This document shows positions 8,302-16,688 of a DNA stretch of 64,000 bases, in pieces. The notes beneath the pieces were generated by a model. The model did not search any database and had not been told where the DNA came from. It saw only the letters and a list, made by a program, of their open reading frames with translations. Location of the stretch: NCBI RefSeq assembly GCF_002482385.1, contig NZ_DLFW01000002.1, positions 1 through 64,000 on the forward strand, in the 5' to 3' direction. Positions within the stretch are counted from its first letter, which is position 1. The number at the start of each line of letters is the position of its first letter. The position numbers were made by a program, and so were the translations under genes. Source of the stretch: Dysgonomonas sp. UBA7710. GTDB taxonomy: Bacteria; Bacteroidota; Bacteroidia; Bacteroidales; Dysgonomonadaceae.

Positions 8302-9624
8302 TTATTCCGTACCTAGATTTCCAGTTATATAGGTATTCTTTGCATTATTGTTTATGCGGACTTTCCCCTTAATGGTATTTTCACTGACAATAGCGCGCTG
8401 TACGTCTTTACTGATAGTAATCTGCGGACTGTCGTGCATAAAGTCGCATCCACGTACTACGATGGAACCACCGTTTACCTGTATTGCACTTCTGTTCTCC
8501 TTGTTTCTGTCCCATTGTACGAAAATACAGTCGGAGAAACCTACGGTTCCTTCTCCGTTAACTTTAGCAATCTGATTGCATGGGCCCCAGAATGCGCTGT
8601 TTACAAAACGTACATTTCCATGATTAGCTGCGGTTACTTCCACCATTGTAGGGTCATCGCCATTCAGGGCAACAAATTCCCCGTTAGTGATAAGTATTCC
8701 GTAAGCTGCGCTCTGTTCTACTTTTACAGATGTATGGCAGGCATCGGCTCCTATTCCGAGGAAGTTCCCGTTACATGAACCTGTGCTGCCCTGACTAGCC
8801 CCGAATTTATATCCTATATTATACCCGAAACAGAAAGTATTTATTACATAATGCCAGTCGGTGCGCTCGAAAATGAAAGCCTCACCATGCTCCCTTTGCC
8901 AGTTGTAAAGCGTCGGTTTCATACTCCACCATGGATTCCAGTGTACATTCTCAATACGGCCTATGTCATAGATGGCATCTACATATATACCTCTGCGGAG
9001 CGGCTGCCCGCTGATATTGCGTATAAGGGCGCGTTCGTTATGCGATGCGTCGATAGCATTATAAGGATTGAGCATTTCCACATCGAGAAGAGCCGGATTT
9101 TTACCTTTCATAGCTACCCCCCACGGATAAGCATCAGGTATCTTATCAGGGTCTTGCGACGGCCAGTACATCACAACACCTCGCAGGGTACTGTTTGTAT
9201 TGATCGTTATGGCAGGTGTGGCTTCTATGTCTTTGCCCTTGTTGCCGGTGATAAGCAGCGTTGTGCCGTCATCACCCGGTTTTGGCAGTCCGGCGTTGCG
9301 GATACCATTATGCGATGGTACCGATTCTATCGAACCCTTTAAGGTAACGGCTTGCGGAATATTCAGCGATCCGGCGATCAGATACGTGCCATTAGGCAAA
9401 TAAACAGTCCCTCCTCTTTTACCGAAAGAGTTCATTGCTTTTTGGATAGCGTCCGTGTCATCTGTGACTCCATCCGCTTTTGCTCCGAAATCCTTAACAG
9501 AAACAACATCAACGGATTCCGGATAAGGCTTGATGTCCGCATCCTGTTGTTTTTTACTTAATCCCTGTGCCGACATGCTTGTTGTACCAAAGATGAAGAG
9601 CAGTGTAAATATTATTTTTTTCAT
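8302..9624 (-). CDS. Exported right-handed beta-helix protein, pectate lyase superfamily
   Basis: A 440-residue protein with a signal peptide (about 1-19). VVSVKDFGAKADGVTDDTDAIQKAM (about 40-64, described by position) is the classic N-terminal capping motif of the pectate lyase 3/GH28-like beta-helix clan, followed by GGTVYLPNGTYLIAGSLNIP and repeated short beta-strand coils. I could not recognise a specific catalytic set, so whether it is a lyase, a glycosidase or a binding protein is open. It sits within the PUL operon, 9 bp upstream of GH31 and 12 bp after the GH43-discoidin gene, which implies a role on the same glycan. Confidence 0.78.
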   Translation of the reverse strand: MKKIIFTLLFIFGTTSMSAQGLSKKQQDADIKPYPESVDVVSVKDFGAKADGVTDDTDAIQKAMNSFGKRGGTVYLPNGTYLIAGSLNIPQAVTLKGSIESVPSHNGIRNAGLPKPGDDGTTLLITGNKGKDIEATPAITINTNSTLRGVVMYWPSQDPDKIPDAYPWGVAMKGKNPALLDVEMLNPYNAIDASHNERALIRNISGQPLRRGIYVDAIYDIGRIENVHWNPWWSMKPTLYNWQREHGEAFIFERTDWHYVINTFCFGYNIGYKFGASQGSTGSCNGNFLGIGADACHTSVKVEQSAAYGILITNGEFVALNGDDPTMVEVTAANHGNVRFVNSAFWGPCNQIAKVNGEGTVGFSDCIFVQWDRNKENRSAIQVNGGSIVVRGCDFMHDSPQITISKDVQRAIVSENTIKGKVRINNNAKNTYITGNLGTE

Positions 9625-9636
9625 AATAAATAGAAT

Positions 9637-11379
9637 TTATTGAACTTTATTTTTTGTATTATATATCTTCTTTCCTTTATTAATACCATTCTCATTAAAT
9701 GAGTCCATGGAGAAATAATACTCCGAATCTCGATTGAAGAAACGTCCTTCAAAGAAATTATCGGAATATATCATTGCTGCATTTCTTAACTGGTCTTTTT
9801 TTACTCCCCATCGGAGGATATAACCGTTTGTATCAGCGGTTTTGTCCCAATTCAGTCTTATTATTCTCTTATCTACGGCATCTCTTTCAACGCGGATATC
9901 AGGAGTTTTTTCCGGTAGCTTTCCCTGTCCGTTTCCAAATATCCTGAGATCGTATAATGAGAAATTTCCGGGTACGTTTTTTGTGTTTTTTATGCGGATA
10001 TATCTTGTTTTCTGTGGGCTATCGAGGAGAATAAGTTCATGTGCCATATCCTTATTGTTGGAAGTTCTGTCGACGATTGTTTCCCAGTCGGCGCCATCTG
10101 CTGAGCACTCTATGATATACTGGTAGGAATATGTTTCCGGAGCTCGCATCGTGAAGTTATGATCTGCAAAGTTTATCTGAATAGCATTTACAGTCATCGG
10201 CTTGCCCAAGTCGGTTTGTAGCCATTCACCCGGTTTACCCGAAGCAGCAGCCCACCATGTTTCTATTTTCTCATCATTTGCTTTTGTCGGTTCGTATCCT
10301 GTCAGGGACGAAGATGCCGTAATTGTTTTGCCATAGGATAATATATTCCATGACATGGAGCAGTCATTTTTTTCCATATCTATTTTCCTACCGGGAATAT
10401 AGAAAGGATAGTCGGAGAGCACGGTATGGGAATGTAATACATCGTCAGGCGACATATAAGCAGGGAATAATCCGATTCTTCGTTCAAACATATGCCTTAC
10501 CGAGATAGTCATGGTAGCCACATGCCAGTAATTTCCGTATTTGTCCCTGAATGTATGGCCGTGTCCTGCACCGCCGATAAATCCTCCGGGTTTGAAAGAG
10601 AAAGGGCTGCTTTCTACATAAGTGTACGGGCCCAGAGGATTATCGGATATATATAATCCATCGCCATAAATGCGGTATTGTGTCCCCGGCGCAGCATATT
10701 GCAGGTAGTATTTACCCTTGTGTTTGATAATACAAGGGCCTTCATTCCATCCGGTACGGGCTTCTTCATTATTTACTCCCGGTACTTCCCATCCGTATTT
10801 ATCACCGTTATGCCTGATGAGTACGACTGCTTCACCTATTTCCTTAAACCCGTTGTCAGGGTCAACCCGGACACCCATTATAGGATCTACATCGGAGCAT
10901 CCCCAGTAAAGATAGACCTTTCCGTCATCGTCCTTGTAAAAAGCAGGATCAGTCATTCCGTGATTAAACTGACTGCCTGTATCTACCCAGTTGTCTTCTT
11001 CGGGATTGGTAGTACTGAATATTTTAGGAGTACCTGAACCCAGATAATACAGCGCATCGTTGTGCACAAGAACGGTGGGTGCGTAGCCTTCAATGGTTTC
11101 AATAGATTTACACGGAATATAAGTCCATTCGCTTAAATCGGGGGAACTCCAGTATCCCCCCGACTTAGAGGCGAATAAATAGTACTTTCCCTTAAAGTAT
11201 TCTATGACAGGGTCGGCAGCTTCCCTCCGTGTTGGATCATCGAACTGGAATCGATAATTCAGATTAAGGGGATTAGCTATTATTTGCCTGTTTCCACTAT
11301 TAGTCTGACTTTTAGAAAAAGGACTGTAAAGAATGAATAAACCTAAAAAAAATAATATGTATGAATGTATTTTATACAT
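9637..11379 (-). CDS. GH43 enzyme with F5/8 type C (discoidin) and Fn3-like domains
   Basis: A 580-residue exported enzyme. After a signal segment (about 5-24) comes a GH43-clan propeller with D56 (REAADPVIE), D144 (GMTDPAFYKDDDG) and E213 (GWNEGPCIIKHKGKYY) in the expected catalytic places. Residues about 340-480 resemble an F5/8 type C/CBM32-like domain (ASSSLTGYEPTKANDEKIETWW and LIECSADGADWETI regions, by position), and about 485-575 an Fn3-like domain. It is expected to release arabinose or xylose, with the discoidin domain binding sugar. It lies 15 bp after GH92 and 12 bp before the beta-helix gene. Confidence 0.87.
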   Translation of the reverse strand: MYKIHSYILFFLGLFILYSPFSKSQTNSGNRQIIANPLNLNYRFQFDDPTRREAADPVIEYFKGKYYLFASKSGGYWSSPDLSEWTYIPCKSIETIEGYAPTVLVHNDALYYLGSGTPKIFSTTNPEEDNWVDTGSQFNHGMTDPAFYKDDDGKVYLYWGCSDVDPIMGVRVDPDNGFKEIGEAVVLIRHNGDKYGWEVPGVNNEEARTGWNEGPCIIKHKGKYYLQYAAPGTQYRIYGDGLYISDNPLGPYTYVESSPFSFKPGGFIGGAGHGHTFRDKYGNYWHVATMTISVRHMFERRIGLFPAYMSPDDVLHSHTVLSDYPFYIPGRKIDMEKNDCSMSWNILSYGKTITASSSLTGYEPTKANDEKIETWWAAASGKPGEWLQTDLGKPMTVNAIQINFADHNFTMRAPETYSYQYIIECSADGADWETIVDRTSNNKDMAHELILLDSPQKTRYIRIKNTKNVPGNFSLYDLRIFGNGQGKLPEKTPDIRVERDAVDKRIIRLNWDKTADTNGYILRWGVKKDQLRNAAMIYSDNFFEGRFFNRDSEYYFSMDSFNENGINKGKKIYNTKNKVQ

Positions 11380-11394
11380 GCTTTTATAATTTAA

Positions 11395-13656
11395 TTATAA
11401 TTTTCCGGCAGAAGGTGGGACGTCATTAGTTCCCCAATCCCGGTTCGGTTTATTACCCATGACAAGTATAAGTTTACCTCCGTTTTCTATATCCGAATGG
11501 CTGAACCAAGGTTTATTCCAGTCTTTTCCATTTAATGTTGCCGACTGGATGTATTTATTATCGTCGGAATAGTTCTGAGCTTCTATTTCGAATACTTTAC
11601 CGTTACTCATTGTCATCTTAGCATTTGCAAAAAACGGACTACCTATATTATACACAGGCATTCCCGGGGTTACGGGATAGAAGCCCATCATAGAGAATAC
11701 GACAAAAGCAGAAGTACCACCGCCGTCTTCATCTCCGGGTACGCCCATCAGGTCATTGCGGAACCATTGTTTCAGCAATGTATGAATACGTTTTTGCGTC
11801 TTCCATGGCTGTCCGGCATAGTTATATAAATATGGGATATGAAGGCTCGGCTCGTTTGCCATCGAGAATTGTCCTACATTGCCTGTATGGTCGGGAAGTT
11901 GTCCGTAAAATTCAGGCTTGCCTTTACCCAGCGGTTCTACGAATGTACGATTCAGATTAGCGATAAATTGGTCGTTTCCGCCCATCAGGCTGATAAGGTC
12001 GGCTACATTGTGAGGAACATCCCAGCGGTAAACCCAGCCATTATTTTCCCCATAATAATCACGTGCACCCATTCCTCCCGAATAGCGGTAATCGAACGGT
12101 TCGATGAATTTTCCGTTTTTATCCTTAGGATGGAAGAATCCTGTTTCGGCATTATAAACGTTTCTGTAATTATAAGAACATTTCAGGTAGTAGTCGGCTT
12201 CTTCCGTTTTGCCCAATGCTTTAGCTATTTGAGAGAGACACCATTGGTCGTAAGACGTACCGAGAGTGACGGCGATAGGCTGGCGCTTCTCGAACGAATT
12301 TACGTTCTCTACAGTTTCCTTCTCTCCCGAATATAAGGCTGGAATATAGCCATGTTCTTTATAGAATTCGTCGAGCCATCCGGCAGGCGCACCCGACCAC
12401 GGAATTAGAGTTTTTTCTTCTATACCTTTTTTACAGGCGATATATGCTTTTTCAAGGTCGAAGCCTTTCAGCCCTTTAGTATAACCGTCTATAACAGTAG
12501 CTACGGCATGATTCGAATTCATCCGGCGCGAATCTCCGGTGATTTCGGGGAATGTAGGCATCCAGTTGTCACCCATCTGTTGGGCCATCAGCAGGTATGA
12601 ATTGATGATGTTTACTTCTGTTTCTGCCTCGATGAGTATGCGCAAAGGATGGGTAGCCCTGTAAGTATCCCAGATCCAGTCGTCGGTATAGAATGGTTTG
12701 CCTCCGTCTTCGTGTACCTTTCCGTCGAAAGCACTGAAATAGTGTCCGTCTTCACTGATGCAAACCGGACGTTCATAACAACGATACAGAGATGTATAGA
12801 ATACGGTTTTCTCTGTATCGTTGCTTCCATTCACCTTAATTTTACCTAAAACCTCATTCCAAATCGCGCGGCCTTTGTCGGCGAGTTGTTTTACGTTATA
12901 ATCTTTTTGTTCCCTTTGCAGGTTGTTCTTTGCCTGTTCTTCGCTGATAAATGAAATACCATAGCGAAGGTTTATAGTTTGCGCCTTGTCGCCGTAATAT
13001 AAAACGACAAAAGAATTCTTGCCCTGAGCTTGTTTCCGGCTCTCATCGATTGCGTTATCTTTCCATGTGCCGGATTGTATAGGGGTCTGCTCTGTTTCCA
13101 GATATATATAGACATTTGTATTGTTTTCAAGTTTTTGATATCCGCTAACTGTATTTCCATCTACTTTGATTTCTCCGTCTTTGGAATTAAGTATCAGGTA
13201 AACAGGCGAGTCAGTTTGAGTATAATCAATCTGATAAATGGCTGATTGATGTGAAGGTGCATATTGAATATGCGTTTGCTGGTCGTCCAGATCTACCTCG
13301 TAGTGGTATGGAGCCAGTTTTTCCCTGTCGTAACTATATGCAATGACAGGTTTTATATTTTCTTCGGAGCCCTGATAAGGGCTAAGGTTGAATGCCGAAC
13401 GTCCTCTGTGGCTGGTTACAATCAATGGCAGTCCGTTGATTACATCACCCGTGAAATCGGCCCGTTCGGGATATACCCTGAGCATGCTGTTTGGCAGGTG
13501 GATGGTAGGATAGGTGGGTACAAGCAAGTGGCTGATATTCCCCATGTAAGGGTTTACATAGTCGACCGGCTGCTTGTTTGTACTATCATTGTTTATTGAT
13601 GTACAAGCTGATAAAATAAGGATACAGATAAATAAACAGATATTACTGATCTTCAT
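11395..13656 (-). CDS. Glycoside hydrolase family 92-like (alpha-mannosidase fold) lipoprotein
   Basis: A 753-residue protein with lipoprotein signal LFICILILSACTS. GH92 landmarks are visible along its length: the VFYTSLYRCYERP block, DDWIWDTYRATHPL, ITGDSRRMNSNHAVATVIDGYTKG (by position), NEPSLHIPYLYNYAGQPWKT, and PGDEDGGGTSAFVVFSMMGFYPV near the C-terminus. Known GH92 enzymes are calcium-dependent exo-alpha-mannosidases. The DEDGGGTSAF form differs from the N-D-D type motif I remember for characterised mannosidases, so the substrate may differ. It is the first enzyme after the hairpin at 13766-13801 that divides the PUL operon. Confidence 0.85.
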   Translation of the reverse strand: MKISNICLFICILILSACTSINNDSTNKQPVDYVNPYMGNISHLLVPTYPTIHLPNSMLRVYPERADFTGDVINGLPLIVTSHRGRSAFNLSPYQGSEENIKPVIAYSYDREKLAPYHYEVDLDDQQTHIQYAPSHQSAIYQIDYTQTDSPVYLILNSKDGEIKVDGNTVSGYQKLENNTNVYIYLETEQTPIQSGTWKDNAIDESRKQAQGKNSFVVLYYGDKAQTINLRYGISFISEEQAKNNLQREQKDYNVKQLADKGRAIWNEVLGKIKVNGSNDTEKTVFYTSLYRCYERPVCISEDGHYFSAFDGKVHEDGGKPFYTDDWIWDTYRATHPLRILIEAETEVNIINSYLLMAQQMGDNWMPTFPEITGDSRRMNSNHAVATVIDGYTKGLKGFDLEKAYIACKKGIEEKTLIPWSGAPAGWLDEFYKEHGYIPALYSGEKETVENVNSFEKRQPIAVTLGTSYDQWCLSQIAKALGKTEEADYYLKCSYNYRNVYNAETGFFHPKDKNGKFIEPFDYRYSGGMGARDYYGENNGWVYRWDVPHNVADLISLMGGNDQFIANLNRTFVEPLGKGKPEFYGQLPDHTGNVGQFSMANEPSLHIPYLYNYAGQPWKTQKRIHTLLKQWFRNDLMGVPGDEDGGGTSAFVVFSMMGFYPVTPGMPVYNIGSPFFANAKMTMSNGKVFEIEAQNYSDDNKYIQSATLNGKDWNKPWFSHSDIENGGKLILVMGNKPNRDWGTNDVPPSAGKL

Positions 13657-13734
13657 AATTAGTAATTTATTAAGTTGGTATTATTTTTACAAAAACGAAG
13701 GAAACTTATCCCAACTAACAAAAGGATTAATTTT

Positions 13735-13743
13735 GCATTAATA
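13735..13743 (-). promoter_or_regulatory. Recurring 9-mer GCATTAATA upstream of GH92
   Basis: Exact plus-strand GCATTAATA, 79 bp upstream of the GH92 start and next to the 13766-13801 hairpin. It has the same orientation relative to the gene as the copies at 5914 and 22958. Confidence 0.4.
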
Positions 13744-13765
13744 TCCGGATAAATTATAATTAGAC

Positions 13766-13801
13766 TTATTAATCCGGAATTTTTATATTCCGGATTAATA
13801 A
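13766..13801 (-). terminator. Perfect 15-bp hairpin between DUF3823 gene and GH92
   Basis: TTATTAATCCGGAAT at 13766-13780 pairs exactly with 13787-13801 around a 6-nt loop. It lies 46 bp after the DUF3823 stop in the minus direction. It could be a partial terminator, or an RNA 3'-end stabiliser that keeps susCD message more abundant than the downstream enzyme message. No strong U-run follows on the minus strand, so readthrough is likely. Confidence 0.6.
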
Positions 13802-13846
13802 ATCCTTTGTTGACACTTTATTCAAGTTTTTTCAAATTGAGAATTA

Positions 13847-14689
13847 CTATGGAATTGTAACCACCGTAATCGGAGAATAGTTAAATCTATTGCTTCCGAC
13901 GTTTGTACTTGCTCCGGCACGTACATGATAGGTATATTCGGATTTAACCGGAAGCGGTCCGATTCTGATGCGCGGACTGGTATCACTGTCTACCCAAGCC
14001 GGGTCCAACCATTTGCAGGCGTCGGCCCAACTCCTGTTCGTCGCGATTCTGCCCTTGGTTCCTCTCTCATCGAATGCGGTAGCGGGGTTATCATCAACAT
14101 GATCCCTGTATTCGGCGATGTCGATGCGGCTGTCTGTCCCATTTCCACAGAATATAGTACGGCTAATGAAGCCCTGTATATCGCGAATATTCGGAAGCCC
14201 ATCTCTGCGCGGAGCTTTTATCCTGAAGTACATGGTCAGTGACGGCTGAATGTTAGGAACCTCTTGTGTACCAAAATCCCAGGTTCCCACTTCTGTTTCA
14301 AAATCAATGATCTGCAAATATGGCGTAACGGTAAAATCCTGTCTCGTAGAGCTTGACAGCTTCACGTTTTTCACAGTGTCCACAGGCCAGAAAGGCCCGT
14401 CATAAGGAAGCATATCGTAAGTCCCCGCAAACAATTTGGTATTCTGGTATGTACCGTCTTGTTTGATCCGCAGATCTTGTTTGTCGGTAGCACCGCCTTC
14501 CTGTCCTGTCCAACTTCTTTCCCAAATACGGATTTGCCAGTCGTTTTGGGATGCGAGTAACGGCTCTCCGGTGTAGGAATCGATTACCGTACCATAGAAA
14601 GTACAATCGGGCTCATCCCAGTTGTCGATAGATGTACAGGAAGACAGACCCCAAAGGGCTATTCCAAATAAATATAATATCTTTTTCAT
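13847..14689 (-). CDS. DUF3823-type PUL lipoprotein, third gene after susC-susD
   Basis: A 280-residue lipoprotein (signal ending GLSSCTS at about residues 14-20). An N-terminal TVIDSYTGEPLLASQNDWQIRIWE segment (by position) resembles the carboxypeptidase-regulatory-like beta-sandwich of DUF3823 proteins, and the C-terminal part is a second beta domain ending in YTYHVRAGASTNVGSNRFNYSP. It occupies the position where SusE/SusF or other surface glycan-binding proteins usually lie, 27 bp after susD. The likely role is outer-surface glycan binding, inferred from context and domain type. Confidence 0.75.
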   Translation of the reverse strand: MKKILYLFGIALWGLSSCTSIDNWDEPDCTFYGTVIDSYTGEPLLASQNDWQIRIWERSWTGQEGGATDKQDLRIKQDGTYQNTKLFAGTYDMLPYDGPFWPVDTVKNVKLSSSTRQDFTVTPYLQIIDFETEVGTWDFGTQEVPNIQPSLTMYFRIKAPRRDGLPNIRDIQGFISRTIFCGNGTDSRIDIAEYRDHVDDNPATAFDERGTKGRIATNRSWADACKWLDPAWVDSDTSPRIRIGPLPVKSEYTYHVRAGASTNVGSNRFNYSPITVVTIP

Positions 14690-14716
14690 ATTTTATTCAA
14701 ATTATCGATTATTAAA

Positions 14717-16675
14717 TTAACGGAGTGGATTCTGAGGTAACAGATTACTGTTCTTATTGATTTCACCCTGAGGAATTCCCTGATAGTAGCACTTCTTTTC
14801 GGCCGTCCATGTCCTGTTACCCATTTCACGTTCGTTCAGGTAGATATATTTATCTTCGTTTATTATGTAGTAGCAGGAAAGAATCCTTGGTGTCCATCGG
14901 TCATAAACCCGGTCGGCCACCCTCCAGCGACGGAGGTCCCACCAGCGTTGGTTTTCACCCCACAATTCGCGATAGCGTTCGTCGCGGATAAACTGCAGGT
15001 TCTCATCAATCGGATAACCGTATGTCGAGCTCAGATCAGCTGGACTGGCCTTGTAAGGGCGTATATCTTTACAGCCTGCGCGGTCGCGTATCTTTTGGAT
15101 GTAATCGAAAGCTTCTGTTTTTTTACCTAGCTCATAACATGCTTCCGCCGTATTCAGGTAGATTTCGCCTAAGCGTAATACAATCCACGGTTGTACGCTG
15201 GCATGTTCTCTAACCTTATCCACCGGCATATCCGGATTTACATATTTACGCACAAATGCGCCGGTAAGGCAATTGTTTTCACCGCCTTCGTTATTGCGCG
15301 TCCCATGTTTTGGGATAATGTAGATTCCTTCATACATTTGACTTCTATCGCCCCAGTTACTTACCACACGGTTGCCATTCATGTTAGGCGCTTCGGTGTC
15401 GTTGCCGTCCTTCACGTCGGTAGCTTTCCATGTGAAGGTTTTGTATAGGCCACGCCCGATTTCGAATGTCTGTCCGCGCAGTTCATCGCCGTTGAAAAAC
15501 ATGCAGCCGCGCATACGTGGTTCCATGCCATCGCGGATATCGCCGCGTTTGGCGAAACGTTTCGGTGTACCATCCGGGTTAACGATTTCCGGAAAATCAT
15601 ACATACGCATCAAATCCAGGGCAGGATAACTCTGGCTGCCTACAAAGCTCGACATAGACGGCGTAGGCGACATCCCCGCATCCCATGAGTGCGGTATAAG
15701 GAAGGTCTTCTGAGGCTCGCCGTCGTGGGCGTCCATCGTGTATGACTTGATAAAAATATTCTCGGTAGAAGCCGGGTCCAGGAATAATGATGCGAAATTA
15801 GCTGCTTTATCCGGATATTTGGCTGTATACAAGGCATACGGCCCCTGTTCCACAATCTTGCCTGCATCGTATGAGTACTGGAAAAATTCGGAAGCTTTCG
15901 ACGGATCGATACCGACAAATCCTTGCTGGTAAGCGGCCTCGTTCTGGTAACCAAGATATTGCGAATATTTGGCTATGGTTCCGGCATACAGCATGGTACG
16001 CGACATCAGCGCTGCGGCAACGTATTTATTGGCTCGGGTTGTGCCGTCAGTCCCGGGTCCCGACATATTATCTATGGCAAACTGCAAATCGTCGTGGATA
16101 AATTTCCATGTATCGTATTCAGTATTGCGGGGTACGGCCAACGTTTGAGGATCATCATCAGGGTTTTGTGCTTCTTTAATAATAGGTACTCCTCCGTAAC
16201 GTTTCGCCATCCCGAAATAATAGAAAGCACGCAGGAAATGCGCCTCGCCCAATAAATTATTATATGTTTGTTCGGTTGAAAAATTTGCTTTATAGTTCGG
16301 AAAAGCCGTAATGAAGGAGTTCAACTCGCGGATATAGTCGTAAGGCCAATAATCGGCCCCGTCATTATTTATCTGCATCCAGGAGTTGACGAATTCGCCG
16401 CTCATATTCTGCAAGTTATTTTTCATCGCCTCCCAGGTGCCCCAAGGATCGTTTCCGTTACCCTTACGATAAGGAGTATCTTCGTTCCGGGCCATATAGA
16501 GGAACTCTTCTATTGGCAAAAAGGTATACTGCCCCGCGAAGAACATTTTCGCCCCGGCTTCGCTGCCGAATAATTCGCTTTCTCCCATAACTCCCTTAGG
16601 CTCCAGGGTCAGGTCGTAACAGGAAGTGACAAGAAAGCCTATTAAAGCTGTAAATAATATTTTCTTTATTTTCAT
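14717..16675 (-). CDS. susD: SusD/RagB-family outer-membrane glycan-binding lipoprotein
   Basis: I choose the ATG at 16675, 39 codons inside the longest frame, because it starts MKIKKILFTALIGFLVTSCYD, a clear lipoprotein signal; the longer frame would overlap susC. The product is 652 residues. The helical SusD pattern is visible: HFLRAFYYFGMAKRYGGVP near residue 150, APQ-like repeats, and the C-terminal LQFIRDERYRELWGENQRWWDLRRW block typical of RagB/SusD (by position). It forms the lid over the SusC transporter and captures oligosaccharides. The gap to susC is 13 bp. The symbol is a family label; the substrate differs from starch. Confidence 0.95.
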   Translation of the reverse strand: MKIKKILFTALIGFLVTSCYDLTLEPKGVMGESELFGSEAGAKMFFAGQYTFLPIEEFLYMARNEDTPYRKGNGNDPWGTWEAMKNNLQNMSGEFVNSWMQINNDGADYWPYDYIRELNSFITAFPNYKANFSTEQTYNNLLGEAHFLRAFYYFGMAKRYGGVPIIKEAQNPDDDPQTLAVPRNTEYDTWKFIHDDLQFAIDNMSGPGTDGTTRANKYVAAALMSRTMLYAGTIAKYSQYLGYQNEAAYQQGFVGIDPSKASEFFQYSYDAGKIVEQGPYALYTAKYPDKAANFASLFLDPASTENIFIKSYTMDAHDGEPQKTFLIPHSWDAGMSPTPSMSSFVGSQSYPALDLMRMYDFPEIVNPDGTPKRFAKRGDIRDGMEPRMRGCMFFNGDELRGQTFEIGRGLYKTFTWKATDVKDGNDTEAPNMNGNRVVSNWGDRSQMYEGIYIIPKHGTRNNEGGENNCLTGAFVRKYVNPDMPVDKVREHASVQPWIVLRLGEIYLNTAEACYELGKKTEAFDYIQKIRDRAGCKDIRPYKASPADLSSTYGYPIDENLQFIRDERYRELWGENQRWWDLRRWRVADRVYDRWTPRILSCYYIINEDKYIYLNEREMGNRTWTAEKKCYYQGIPQGEINKNSNLLPQNPLR

Positions 16676-16688
16676 GATGCTCGGTTGT

